Part shown: positions 41,864 through 50,184 of the stretch, piece after piece
Numbering within the stretch: position 1 is the stretch's first letter
How the letters are laid out: each line of letters begins with the position of its first letter
Assembly (NCBI GenBank): GCA_937887565.1
Contig: CALABS010000077.1
Location: 229,054-293,053, forward strand
Origin: an uncultured Rhodospirillaceae bacterium
Lineage (GTDB): Bacteria; Pseudomonadota; Alphaproteobacteria; Rhodospirillales; Magnetospirillaceae
DNA: 64,000 nucleotides
Direction: 5' to 3'
Made by a program: the position numbers and the translations under genes
Notes under the pieces: generated by a model
What the model saw: the letters and a program-made list of their open reading frames with translations, nothing else
Database searches by the model: none
What the model was told of the DNA's origin: nothing

Positions 41864-42988
41864 GTGACCGCGCTCACTTCCGCCGACGCCGACCGCCTTC
41901 GGGGCTACGAGGCCCCCAGCCGGGTGGTCGCGGTGATCGATCCCGACCCGCGCCTTCGCGACGCCGTCGCCAAGCTTCTTTGGCCCATGTACCGGTCGCT
42001 CGACTGTCCCGACGTGGAGACGGCGGTGGGGCGCGGATCGCGGCCGCCGGCGGCGGTGCTCCTCGGCGAGGGGGCGCCGGGCGCCGGCGGGAAGGGGGCC
42101 GTCGCCTATCTGCGGACCCATCCCCAGTTCAGGTCGGTGCCCGTCATCGTGTTGGCGGGGCCGTCGCCCAGGCCGCGCGCGGCGACCGACGACGCCCCCG
42201 ACCTGGTCCTGCCGCCCCCCCATACCGCCCGGGCGGTGCTGGACGCGGTGTCCCGGCTTGCCAACCGCGCCGTCGAGGCGGGGTGGGACGCCCTTCCCGA
42301 GGCCCCGCGCCAGGCGCTCAGGCGGTCGCTGGCCGTGTTCAGCACCCTGCCGCGCCTGATGGGGGACGGGACGCCGCTCAACTTCGAGGATGTGTCCGCC
42401 GCCTGCGCGCCGGTCATCGACGCGGTCAAGCAGTCGGGCCAGCGCTACATCTTCGAGGGGCTCCAGAACCACAACGCCCTGTATTTCGTCCATTCCCTGC
42501 GGGTGTCCACCCTGCTGGCCCTGTTCGGCCACACCATCGGCCTCGACGACGAGGCGCTGATGACCCTGGCATCGGCCGGCCTGGTCCACGACATCGGCAA
42601 GACGGTGCTCCCTGACCGGGTCATGAACAAGGTGGGCAGCCTGGACAGCAGCGAGGAGAAGATCGCCCACAGCCACGTCGAGGTGACCGTGCGCTATCTC
42701 GAGCGGCACTCGGACGTGCCCAAGGCGGTGATCACCATCGCCGGCGAACACCACGAGCGCATCGACGGCACCGGCTATCCGCGCAAGCTGAAGGGCGGGG
42801 AGATCAACGATCTGTCGCGCATGGCGGCCATCGTCGACGTGTTCTGCGCGCTGACCGAACGCCGCCCCCACCGCGCCGCCATGGGCGCCTTCCAGGCCCT
42901 GGAGGTCATGCAGGAGAACGTGCGCGAGACACTGGATCAGGGGCTGGTGCGGATGTTCAGCGGCATGCTGGTCAAGGCGGCGGCCTGA
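41864..42988 (+). CDS. HD-GYP-domain protein with degenerate receiver
   Basis: A 374-residue protein. Residues 15-130 resemble a receiver without the phospho-Asp (VAVIDPDPRLRDAVAKLL, AAVLLGEGAPG). The HD-GYP domain follows: YFVHSLRVSTLLALFG, VHDIGKTVLPDRVM, HSHVEVTVRYLERH and HHERIDGTGYPRKLKG, with all metal ligands visible. HD-GYP enzymes cleave cyclic di-GMP to pGpG or GMP. The GTG at 41864 with AAGGGGA upstream was chosen; the ATG-like start upstream adds unrelated residues. Likely lowers c-di-GMP (motility/biofilm control). Confidence 0.88.
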   Translation: MTALTSADADRLRGYEAPSRVVAVIDPDPRLRDAVAKLLWPMYRSLDCPDVETAVGRGSRPPAAVLLGEGAPGAGGKGAVAYLRTHPQFRSVPVIVLAGPSPRPRAATDDAPDLVLPPPHTARAVLDAVSRLANRAVEAGWDALPEAPRQALRRSLAVFSTLPRLMGDGTPLNFEDVSAACAPVIDAVKQSGQRYIFEGLQNHNALYFVHSLRVSTLLALFGHTIGLDDEALMTLASAGLVHDIGKTVLPDRVMNKVGSLDSSEEKIAHSHVEVTVRYLERHSDVPKAVITIAGEHHERIDGTGYPRKLKGGEINDLSRMAAIVDVFCALTERRPHRAAMGAFQALEVMQENVRETLDQGLVRMFSGMLVKAAA

Positions 42989-43035
42989 CCGGATTTCCTG
43001 GCCGCGACGGCCACCGAACCGCTAGACTGGCCGCC

Positions 43036-43821
43036 ATGGTCGCAAGGCGTCGCGGGTCGCGGATGGTGACGTGGATGGTCGTGCTGCTGGTCTTTGCCGT
43101 GGTGGCGCCCCTGGCGGTCAACGCCCTGGCCGGTGCCGGGAACTCGCCGCTGCCGTGGCATCAGGCGTCCATGGAGCCCACCGGGCTGGCGCCGGTCCCC
43201 GGGCGAGAACCCCGCGCCGTCGTCCAGGTCTACGCCGCGCCGGCCTTCGCCTGGCGGGGCATCTTCGCCGCCCATACCTGGATCGTCACCAAGCGGGCCG
43301 GCGCGTCCGCCTATACGCGCTACGACGTGGTCGGCTGGGGCGGCGGCGACACCGTGAAGGTCAACTGGGCGGCGCCCGACGCCCAGTGGTACGGCAAGCG
43401 GCCGGTGGTCATCCTCGACCGGCGCGGCCCCGAGGCGGAAGCGTTGATCGACGCTGTCGAGGCGGCGGTGGCGGACTATCCGTGGCGTCACACCTACCGT
43501 ACCTGGCCGGGCCCCAACAGCAACACCTTCACCGCCTTCGTTGCCCGCCGGGTTCCCGAGTTGCGGCTCGACCTGCCGGCCAACGCCATCGGCAAGGACT
43601 TCGTCCCGGTCTCGGGGCTGGTCGGCGCGGCGCCCAGCGGCACCGGCCTGCAGGTCTCGCTGCTCGGCCTGCTGGGGGTGACCCTGGCGGCGGAGGAAGG
43701 GGTCGAGGTCAACCTGTTGGGGCTGTCGCTGGGGATCGATCCGCTCGATCCGGCCCTCCGGCTGCCGGGTGTCGGCCGCCTGGGGCCGCCCCGGCAAGCC
43801 GTCGGCGGTGATTCCCCATGA
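43036..43821 (+). CDS. DUF3750 family membrane-anchored protein
   Basis: A 261-residue protein with an N-terminal membrane anchor (residues 11-33). The body carries the DUF3750 motifs QVYAAPAFAWRGIFAAHTWIV, YTRYDVVGWGG and TYRTWPGPNSNTFTAFVARR. The family is of unknown role; the His and Asn/Thr spacing suggests a hydrolase-like fold (speculation). It starts with a weak site and ends 57 bp before the FNR-like gene, whose promoter box lies in this gap. Confidence 0.8.
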   Translation: MVARRRGSRMVTWMVVLLVFAVVAPLAVNALAGAGNSPLPWHQASMEPTGLAPVPGREPRAVVQVYAAPAFAWRGIFAAHTWIVTKRAGASAYTRYDVVGWGGGDTVKVNWAAPDAQWYGKRPVVILDRRGPEAEALIDAVEAAVADYPWRHTYRTWPGPNSNTFTAFVARRVPELRLDLPANAIGKDFVPVSGLVGAAPSGTGLQVSLLGLLGVTLAAEEGVEVNLLGLSLGIDPLDPALRLPGVGRLGPPRQAVGGDSP

Positions 43822-43842
43822 CGGCCGCCGGGTTCAATGATA

Positions 43843-43856
43843 TTGACAATTATCAA
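43843..43856. promoter_or_regulatory. FNR/CRP-type box upstream of the FNR-like gene
   Basis: TTGACAATTATCAA is a 13/14 match to the FNR consensus TTGAT-N4-ATCAA. It lies 22 bp before the chosen ATG (43879), so it could mediate autoregulation or steric repression; its position also argues against the ATG at 43837, which would put the box inside the coding sequence. Confidence 0.65.
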
Positions 43857-43878
43857 CGGGACGTTGGCGGCGAGTCCG

Positions 43879-44604
43879 ATGCGGCGGGGTCAGATCGAAC
43901 AGGCGTGGTTGGGACGGGCCGAGTGCCGATCATGCGGCATTCGTGATCTGGTGCTGTTCGCCGACCTCCAGGAAGCCGATTTCCAGTTGATCCACCTGCC
44001 CATCGACGAAGTGCGGGTCGAGTCCGGCGGCACCCTGTACACGGCCGGCGATGCCGGGACGGCCGCCTTCACCATCCGCGAGGGGCTGGTCAAGCTGGTC
44101 CAGTACCTGCCCGACGGCACCCAGCGAATCGTCCGCCTGCTGCGGCCAGGGGCGGTGGCGGGGCTGGAGGTGCTGATCGGCCGCTCCTACGAGCACACCG
44201 CCGTGGTCGTGCAGCCCACCCTGGTATGCCGGTTGCCGATCGAGGTCCTGGAGCGTCTCAGCCGCGAGACGCCAAGGTTGCACCGCCAACTGATGACCAA
44301 ATGGCACGATTCGCTGCGGCAGGCCGACGAGTGGCTGACCGACCTCAATACCGGGTCGGCGCGCCAGCGGGTGGCGCGCCTGTTCCTCCACCTCCTCGAG
44401 ACGGCGATGCCGCCCTGCGCGCCGAAGGACGGCAACGTCCACATGCTGGCGCGCGAGGACGTGGGCGCCATCCTGTCGGTGACCACCGAGACCGCCAGCC
44501 GGGTGGTCGCCGACTTCAAGCGGGCCGGGATGGTCAGCGAAGTGGCGCCCAACCTGTTCGCCTGCGACCGCGAGGCGCTGGAGGAGATGGCCGCCGAGGG
44601 GTAA
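43879..44604 (+). CDS. Crp/Fnr-family regulator with three of four FNR cysteines
   Basis: A 241-residue protein. Cys16 and Cys19 (AECRSCGIRDLVLFADL) and Cys117 (TLVCRLPIEVL) fit FNR's Fe-S ligands C20, C23 and C122, but the third N-terminal Cys (FNR C29) is Val/Leu here. The cNMP-like domain spans 35-140, the HTH (about 185-220) is LAREDVGAILSVTTETASRV. Typical FNR length is about 240-250. A cluster with a non-Cys ligand or no oxygen sensing is possible. It begins after an FNR-like box. Confidence 0.82.
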   Translation: MRRGQIEQAWLGRAECRSCGIRDLVLFADLQEADFQLIHLPIDEVRVESGGTLYTAGDAGTAAFTIREGLVKLVQYLPDGTQRIVRLLRPGAVAGLEVLIGRSYEHTAVVVQPTLVCRLPIEVLERLSRETPRLHRQLMTKWHDSLRQADEWLTDLNTGSARQRVARLFLHLLETAMPPCAPKDGNVHMLAREDVGAILSVTTETASRVVADFKRAGMVSEVAPNLFACDREALEEMAAEG

Positions 44605-44681
44605 TCCGCCCGGAGCCGTTGCGCCGTCCCGCCGCCGACGCCATCTGGCGGGCAACCCAGGGAAGCCCAGGGAGGCGTGGC

Positions 44682-44957
44682 ATGCGCTTGGCGATGCTGG
44701 CGGCGATCGTGGCGGCCGCCGTGGCCGGCGACGCGGCGGCGGTGGAACATCATCTGCTGCAGTGGAAAAAGGATCGCCAATGCGAGGTGGTGGTGAGGCC
44801 GCCCTATTTCGGCAGCCACTTCGTGGAGTTGGGCGTCTATGCCAGCGAGTGGGAAGCCGAGCGCGAGCTCGACGACCGCCGCCGGCGCCGGGAATGCCCG
44901 CCCGCCATCCGGCCGGAGCGCGAGCCGGAGACGCCGGGCCGGCGTCCGGCGGGATAG
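44682..44957 (+). CDS. Small secreted basic/acidic protein
   Basis: A 91-residue protein with a signal peptide (residues 1-20, AVAGDAAA). The mature part has one Cys (DRQCEVVVRPP) and a highly charged tail rich in Arg/Glu/Pro (ELDDRRRRRECPPAIRPERE). No family recognised. GGAGG is 6 bp before the ATG at 44682. The longer frame starting at 44226 overlaps the FNR-like gene and is not used. Confidence 0.6.
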   Translation: MRLAMLAAIVAAAVAGDAAAVEHHLLQWKKDRQCEVVVRPPYFGSHFVELGVYASEWEAERELDDRRRRRECPPAIRPEREPETPGRRPAG

Positions 44958-45280
44958 GTTTTTTCATACCATCGGAACAAATGGCGCCGCCGCTACTTCC
45001 ATAGTGACGAGCGGCATACCCGTCGGGACAATTTCCCCACGGCGTCGAACCACTTAGATTGTGCGTGTACCGACGGTTCCGAATGCCCGATCCCCTCAGG
45101 CACCGTGACCAAGGGTCATGCGGCGGCCGCCGTTTCCCCCCGATGGGCGGCCGCACAGAGCAAGCCGCCGTTCGCCGATCCCCCCTCCCCCCCCAGCAGG
45201 CGAACGGCGGTTTCTCATTTCCCGCGACATTGCTAGACTGTGCCGGTTCCGCATCCGCCGCCCTCGCGGAGCCCCATGCC
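44958..45280. other. Intergenic region with terminator-like hairpin
   Basis: No gene is visible in these 323 bp. A 12-bp perfect stem CCGCCGTTCGCC (45165-45176) / GGCGAACGGCGG (45199-45210) with a C-rich 22-nt loop is followed by TTTCTCATTT, probably a terminator; the next gene begins 70 bp on. No clear promoter motif was assigned. Confidence 0.65.
45165..45216 (+). terminator. Long-loop hairpin with T-rich tail
   Basis: Arms CCGCCGTTCGCC and GGCGAACGGCGG (12 bp), C-rich loop, then TTTCTCATTT. It is oriented to stop plus-strand transcription from the secreted-protein gene. The large loop makes efficiency uncertain. Confidence 0.65.
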
Positions 45281-45478
45281 ATGGACGATGTCGAAACCCT
45301 GAAGGCCGAGATCAAGAAACTCAACGCCCGCGCCACCCAGGCCAAGATGGACCTGCACGACCTGTCGGAGGAGCTTCCGACCGGCTGGGAGCGGATTCCC
45401 GAGGTCGCCGAGACCTGCCATGACCTGCACGCCCGGCTCGCCGAGGCGCGGGCGCGGCTCAAGGCCGCAGGCGGCTAA
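45281..45478 (+). CDS. CCE_0567-like small protein (nif-associated, DUF683)
   Basis: A 65-residue helical-hairpin protein with the family pattern METLKAEIKKLNARATQAKM-like start (here MDDVETLKAEIKKLNA), LHDLSEELPTGWERIPEVAE and LHARLAEARARLK. In diazotrophs such proteins sit in nif clusters near nifX. Here it is alone, over 13 kb from the NifX-like gene. The ATG at 45281 was chosen; the frame to 45059 has no similarity. It overlaps the convergent GlsB-like gene by 4 bp. Confidence 0.75.
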   Translation: MDDVETLKAEIKKLNARATQAKMDLHDLSEELPTGWERIPEVAETCHDLHARLAEARARLKAAGG

Positions 45479-45732
45479 TCCGCCCGGCTGCGGCCGGCGA
45501 TGACGCGGTAGAGAACCAGGATCAGCACCGCCCCGACCACGGCGCCGATGAATCCGGCCGATTCGTCGGCGCCGTACCAGCCCACCGCGCGCCCGAGCCA
45601 AGTGGCGAGAAGCGCGCCGCCGATGCCCAAGAGGACGGTGACGATGATCCCGCCGGGGTCGCGGCCGGGCATGAGAAGCTTGGCGACCAGGCCGGCGATC
45701 AGGCCGACGACGATGGCCCACAGGAACGACAT
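45475..45732 (-). CDS. GlsB/YeaQ/YmgE family stress membrane protein
   Basis: An 85-residue protein with three hydrophobic segments: MSFLWAIVVGLIAGLVAKLL, PGGIIVTVLLGIGGALLATW and GFIGAVVGAVLILVLYRVIA. PGRDPGG after the first is the family signature. GlsB/YeaQ-type proteins are transglycosylase-associated or stress-induced inner-membrane proteins with unclear function. Start at 45732; the frame to 45819 has no similarity. It converges on the CCE_0567-like gene. Confidence 0.85.
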   Translation of the reverse strand: MSFLWAIVVGLIAGLVAKLLMPGRDPGGIIVTVLLGIGGALLATWLGRAVGWYGADESAGFIGAVVGAVLILVLYRVIAGRSRAD

Positions 45733-45934
45733 GGCGCCTTCCTCCGTTCGCGATCTCGCAACGGAAGAACGGGTCCGCGTCCCCCGGGGTTCCCGGTCCG
45801 CGTCGATCATCGGTGTCACGGTTCACCGTTCATTGACGGGCGGTAAACCGAAATGACGAACGGGCGTGGCATTTTTGTTACATCCAAAAGGTATAGTCAG
45901 GCCCGTACTGTTGGATACGGGACACGGAACCGCC

Positions 45935-47626
45935 ATGGCCAAGCTGATGCAGAATCTCAAGATCGCCCACAAACTGGCGTTAGGCTTCAGCGTGCTGCTG
46001 ATGCTGATGCTGGCCTTGGCGGGGGTCGGACTGGCCGGCGCCCGCACCGTCTACCTTGCCGGCGAGGAAATCGCCGAGGTCTGGCTGCCGAGCACCCAAA
46101 GGGCCGGCACGATCGCCCTGGCGCTGTCGGACTATCGCCGCACCGCCTTCGCCCACATCCTCACGAACAGCGAGGAGGAGAAGACCGACTACGAGCGTCA
46201 GCTGACGGAGATCGCCGCCCGCTTCAACACCGCCGTCCGCGAGTACGAGGTGCTGATCGAGCTGCCCGAGGAGCGGAAGCTCCATGGCGTCATCGCGCGG
46301 GCGGGGGCGGACTACCTCGCCAACTCCGAGCCGGTCATCGCCTTGTCGCGCAAGCACCAGAGCGAGCAGGCCCGGGAGATGATGATGGGCGGGCTGCGCA
46401 CCGCCTTCTTCGACGTCACCGCCTCCGCCGAGAAGCTCAACCGCCTCAATGAGGAGCATACCAAGAGCCTGTCGGAGACCGCCGACCAGACCTATCGGAC
46501 GACCCTGATCGAAATCGTCGGCATCGCCGGCCTGGCGCTGGCGCTGACCGGCATCCTGCTGGTGGTGGTTCGGTCGGCCATCTCCCGCCCGGTGAGCGAA
46601 ATCTCCGAAGCCATGGCCCGGCTGGCCGAAGGCGACAAGGCCGCCGCCATCCCGGGGGTCGGCCGCGGCGACGAGTTGGGCGGCATGGCCCAGGCGGTAC
46701 AGGTATTCCGGGACAACATGGTCCGCGCCGACCAACTGGCGGCGGACCAGGAACGGCAGCGGGCGGCGCGGGAACGCCGCGCCCAGGCCATCGAGACGCT
46801 GACCGGCGACTTCCAGGGCTCGGTGGGGGGGCTGTTGCAGGCCATCGCCGCCGCCGCCGCGCAGATGGACAATACCGCCCAGACCATGCGGGCCACCGCC
46901 GACCAGACCAACCATCAAGCGGTGACCGTCGCCTCGGCAACCGAGCAGGCCTCGGCCAATGTGCAGACCGTGGCCACGGCCGCCGACGAATTGAGTGCCT
47001 CCATCACCGAGATCGGTCGCCAGGTCGCCCAGTCCACCCGCATCGCCGCCGCCGCCGCCGAGGAGGCCCGCCAGACCGACGGGACCGTCAAGCTGCTGGC
47101 CGAGGCCTCGGGGCGGATCGGCGAGGTGGTCAAGCTGATCACCGACATCGCCTCGCAGACCAATCTCTTGGCGCTCAACGCCACCATCGAGGCGGCGCGG
47201 GCCGGCGACGCCGGCAAGGGCTTCGCGGTGGTTGCCAACGAGGTCAAGAGCCTAGCCAACCAGACCGCCAAGGCTACCGACGAGATCGGCAACCAGATCG
47301 GTGCCGTCCAGGCCGCCACCCAGCAGGCGGTGGCCGCCATCGCCCAGATCGTCGGCCGCATCGATGAGATGACCAACATTGCCGCCGCCATCGCCGGCGC
47401 CGTGGAGGAGCAGTCGGCGGCCACCAACGAGATCGCCCGCAACGTCCAGGAGGCCGCCCGGGGCACCCAATCGGTGACCACGGCCATCACCGGCGTCAGC
47501 CAGGCCGCCTCCGAGACGGGCATGGCCGCCGGCGAGGTGCTGGATGCGGCCAAGGCCCTGAACGGCCAGGCCGATGGCCTGCGCACCTCGATCACCGGCT
47601 TTCTCGACGGCGTGCGCGCCGCCTAG
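45935..47626 (+). CDS. Methyl-accepting chemotaxis protein
   Basis: A 563-residue chemoreceptor: first membrane span at residues 12-36, periplasmic four-helix-like sensor (40-190), second span (GIAGLALALTGILLVVVRSA), HAMP (about 210-260, RPVSEISEAMARLAEGDKAA), and a cytosolic signalling domain with the hairpin tip EVVKLITDIASQTNLLALNATIEAARAG. The C-terminus lacks a CheR-docking pentapeptide (ends GVRAA). A preceding ACGGAAC is a weak ribosome site. It transmits ligand or energy signals to CheA/CheW; the ligand is unknown. Confidence 0.92.
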   Translation: MAKLMQNLKIAHKLALGFSVLLMLMLALAGVGLAGARTVYLAGEEIAEVWLPSTQRAGTIALALSDYRRTAFAHILTNSEEEKTDYERQLTEIAARFNTAVREYEVLIELPEERKLHGVIARAGADYLANSEPVIALSRKHQSEQAREMMMGGLRTAFFDVTASAEKLNRLNEEHTKSLSETADQTYRTTLIEIVGIAGLALALTGILLVVVRSAISRPVSEISEAMARLAEGDKAAAIPGVGRGDELGGMAQAVQVFRDNMVRADQLAADQERQRAARERRAQAIETLTGDFQGSVGGLLQAIAAAAAQMDNTAQTMRATADQTNHQAVTVASATEQASANVQTVATAADELSASITEIGRQVAQSTRIAAAAAEEARQTDGTVKLLAEASGRIGEVVKLITDIASQTNLLALNATIEAARAGDAGKGFAVVANEVKSLANQTAKATDEIGNQIGAVQAATQQAVAAIAQIVGRIDEMTNIAAAIAGAVEEQSAATNEIARNVQEAARGTQSVTTAITGVSQAASETGMAAGEVLDAAKALNGQADGLRTSITGFLDGVRAA

Positions 47627-47665
47627 AGGTCCGGTGGATCGGCCGCGAAATCACCGAATTGCCAG

Positions 47666-48496
47666 CTAGCCGATGTCGATCACGTCCACGTCGCCGGCGG
47701 CGATCGGCCAGGGCACGAATACCCGCGCCACCCGGGCGAAGCGGTCGGGGGCGTCGGTGGCCAGGTAGCGGATCGCCGCCGACCCCGGAGGGCGGGCCGC
47801 CTCCAGGCCCCGGTTCTCCAGCAGGTCCTCCACCGCGCGGGCGGTGGTGGTGGCCGAATCGACCATCGCCACGCCGGCGCCCAGGACCCGGCGCAGCATG
47901 GGCGCCAGCACCGGGAAATGGGTGCAGCCCAGCACCAGGCAGTCGCCGCGTTCGGCCGGGGGGGCGTCGAGGAACGGCGGCGCCAGGTAATGCCGGGCCA
48001 CCATTTCCGCCACCGGCCCCTCCACCATGCCTTCCTCGACCATGGACACGAACAGCGGGCAGGCCAGGGCCTGGACGCGGGCGCTGGGGCGCGAGAGCCG
48101 GATGGCGCGCGGATAGGAGCCGGCCTCCAGCGTGCTTTCCGTCGAGATCACCACGATGCGGCCATGGGGGCTGGCATGGGCGGCGGCGGCGGCGCCCGGG
48201 TCGACCACGCCGATCACCGGCAGGCCGGGAAACTCGGCCCTGAGCGCCTCGATGGCGGTGGCCGACGAGGTGTTGTCGGCCACCACCAGCGCCTTGATCC
48301 CGGTGTCCACCAGGGCGCGGGCGGCGCGCAGCGCGTAGGAGCAGACGGTGGCGGCGCTCTTGGTTCCGTAAGGCAGGCGGGCGGTATCGCCCAGATAGAT
48401 CAGCCCCTCGGCCGGAAGGCGGTCGCGAAGTGCCTTCAGGACGGTCAGACCGCCCACGCCCGAATCGAATACCCCGATGGGAAGGTCGTTGGTCAT
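47666..48496 (-). CDS. murI: Glutamate racemase-like protein with Cys-to-Asp change
   Basis: A 276-residue protein of the aspartate/glutamate racemase family; MurI makes D-glutamate for peptidoglycan. DSGVGGLTVL, YLGDTARLPYG, CPLFVSMVEEG and LVLGCTHFPVL (second catalytic Cys191) are all canonical. The first catalytic motif, normally A-C-N-T-A-S, reads ADNTSSA with Asp74 (codon at 48275-48277). ISTESTL also departs from the usual pattern. It starts at 48496. It may be an altered racemase or a paralogue with another role; activity is uncertain. Confidence 0.85.
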   Translation of the reverse strand: MTNDLPIGVFDSGVGGLTVLKALRDRLPAEGLIYLGDTARLPYGTKSAATVCSYALRAARALVDTGIKALVVADNTSSATAIEALRAEFPGLPVIGVVDPGAAAAAHASPHGRIVVISTESTLEAGSYPRAIRLSRPSARVQALACPLFVSMVEEGMVEGPVAEMVARHYLAPPFLDAPPAERGDCLVLGCTHFPVLAPMLRRVLGAGVAMVDSATTTARAVEDLLENRGLEAARPPGSAAIRYLATDAPDRFARVARVFVPWPIAAGDVDVIDIG

Positions 48497-48614
48497 GGCG
48501 GCGATCATCCCCGTCCCCGCGCGAAAAGCAAGCCTTGCCGCATCCAACGGCGGAACCAAGCCAAGGCGGACGGTGTTTGCCCAGCAAGCACAAGCCATCC
48601 CAGGGAGGAACCGC

Positions 48615-49025
48615 ATGATCGTGCGCGGATTGCTGGCCGCCGTTCCCGTGGCGGCGTTGGCGGCGGGGCTCGCCTTGGCGCAGGCCCCGCCGACGGCGGA
48701 TTCCGCCGGTGACGCCGCCGCCGGCGCCAAGGTGTTCAACCAATGCAAGGCCTGCCATACCCTGGAGGCGGGCAAGAACCGCGTCGGCCCCAGCCTGCAC
48801 GGCGTGGTGGGGCGCGAGGCCGCCAGCGTCGAGGGCTTCAAGTACTCCGACGCCATGAAGTCGTCGGGGCTTACATGGACGCCCGAGACGCTCGACAAGT
48901 ATCTGGCCGATCCCAAGGGCTTCGTTCCCGGGAACAAGATGGCCTTCGCGGGCGTCAAGAAGCCCGAGGACCGGCGCAACGTCATCGCCTATCTCCAGAA
49001 GGAGGGGGGCGGCGCCAGCCCGTAG
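48615..49025 (+). CDS. Class I cytochrome c (c2-like)
   Basis: A 136-residue periplasmic protein: signal peptide (1-22, ALAQA), haem site FNQCKACHTLEAG (CxxCH), GPSLHGVVGREA, YSDAMKSSGLTW and axial Met in PGNKMAFAGVKK. This is the mitochondrial-type soluble cytochrome c/c2 layout, an electron carrier between the bc1 complex and terminal oxidases or reductases. CAGGGAGG precedes the ATG at 48615. No partner gene is next to it. Confidence 0.92.
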   Translation: MIVRGLLAAVPVAALAAGLALAQAPPTADSAGDAAAGAKVFNQCKACHTLEAGKNRVGPSLHGVVGREAASVEGFKYSDAMKSSGLTWTPETLDKYLADPKGFVPGNKMAFAGVKKPEDRRNVIAYLQKEGGGASP

Positions 49026-49074
49026 GGCGCCGCGCCCGGGCCGCCGGTCAGCCAGTATCCACGGAGGTCCGACC

Positions 49075-49506
49075 ATGAAGACGCGCTACTACGCCCTGGT
49101 CATGGGCATCGTGTTCCTGGCCATCGGCATCCTCGGCTTCGTGCCGGGGCTGTTGACGGCGCCCCTGTTCGGCGGTGCCCTGGCCGTCGAGGCCGGCCAC
49201 GGGCTGCTGTTCGGGCTGTTTCCGGTCAACGTGCTGCACAACATCGTGCACCTGTTCTTCGGCGTCTGGGGCGTGGTTGTGTGGAGAACCTTCGCTGCCT
49301 CGCGCTACTACGCCCGGTCGGTGGCCATCATCTACGCGGTGTTGGCGGTCATGGGTCTGATTCCGCTGCTCAACACCACCTTCGGTCTGGTGCCGCTTTA
49401 CGGGCACGACATCTGGCTCCACGCGGTGATCGCGCTGGTGGCGGCCTATTTCGGCTATGCGCCGGTGACCACGGTGGAGGCCGGCGAGGCCGCTCGCCGG
49501 CCGTGA
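49075..49506 (+). CDS. DUF4383 family membrane protein
   Basis: A 143-residue protein with four membrane segments (residues 6-30, 45-70, 80-100, 112-132). HGLLFGLFPVNVLHNIVHL and TFGLVPLYGHDIWLHAVIAL are DUF4383 signatures, with conserved His facing the membrane. The function is unknown; members are common near stress genes. GGAGGTCC lies upstream of the ATG. It heads the envelope-stress run that ends with YihY. Confidence 0.85.
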   Translation: MKTRYYALVMGIVFLAIGILGFVPGLLTAPLFGGALAVEAGHGLLFGLFPVNVLHNIVHLFFGVWGVVVWRTFAASRYYARSVAIIYAVLAVMGLIPLLNTTFGLVPLYGHDIWLHAVIALVAAYFGYAPVTTVEAGEAARRP

Positions 49507-49598
49507 CCCGGAACCGTGGGGCGCGGCCGGTGTTCCCGTCTTACCGAGTTTCTTCACGGCTCACGCCGCGGACCCCATCCAGAGTTCAGGAGGAAGTC

Positions 49599-50183
49599 AT
49601 GGCAGAACGGAGCACGCGGACCTCGACGGCCGGGGCGGCGGCCTCCGACGTCTCGTCCCAGGCCGACAAGGCGGCCGACGAGGTCCGTCAGGCCGCCCAG
49701 TCGGCCGGAGACGTGGTGCGGGCGGGCGCCGACCAGGCGGTCGACGAGGCCCGGCATATGATGCGGGACATGGCCGACCGCCAGCGGCAGCGGGCGGCCG
49801 CCAGTCTCGGCGGGATGGCATCGGCGCTCCACAAGAGCGCCCGCGACCTCGAGAAGGAGAGCGGCACCATGGCACGCTACACCGATATGGCGGCGGATCG
49901 GCTGGACGAGGTGGCCGGCTATCTCCGTGGCGCCGACTGGCATGAGATCAAATCCGGCACCGAGAATTTCGCCCGTCGCCAGCCCTATTGGTTCATCGGC
50001 GGGGCGGTGGCGGCCGGGTTCGTCCTGGCCCGCTTCCTCAAGAGCTCGGGCGGCGAGACCATGGCCGAGGAGGGCATGGGTACCACCGGGCGGGGAGGGT
50101 CGGTCTATTCCCCGGCCGCCTCGACGGGCGCCGGATATGGGGCGCCGGGAACCGGAAGCGCGACGACCGGCGCCGGAGGTTGA
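49599..50183 (+). CDS. Amphipathic helical protein with C-terminal membrane anchor
   Basis: A 194-residue protein. Residues 10-110 form Ala-rich amphipathic helices (DKAADEVRQAAQSAGDVVRA, MMRDMADRQRQRAAASLGGM), like apolipoprotein/late-embryogenesis-type proteins. A membrane span is near 130-150 (WFIGGAVAAGFVLARFLKS), then a Gly/Ser tail. No named family. AGGAGGAAG precedes the ATG. One base separates it from the DUF1469 gene, so it is operonic. Confidence 0.75.
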   Translation: MAERSTRTSTAGAAASDVSSQADKAADEVRQAAQSAGDVVRAGADQAVDEARHMMRDMADRQRQRAAASLGGMASALHKSARDLEKESGTMARYTDMAADRLDEVAGYLRGADWHEIKSGTENFARRQPYWFIGGAVAAGFVLARFLKSSGGETMAEEGMGTTGRGGSVYSPAASTGAGYGAPGTGSATTGAGG

Positions 50184-50184
50184 C

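Noticed and set aside
43837..43878. Longer start for the FNR-like gene at ATG 43837
   Set aside because: It would place the FNR box inside the coding region and adds residues unlike the family.
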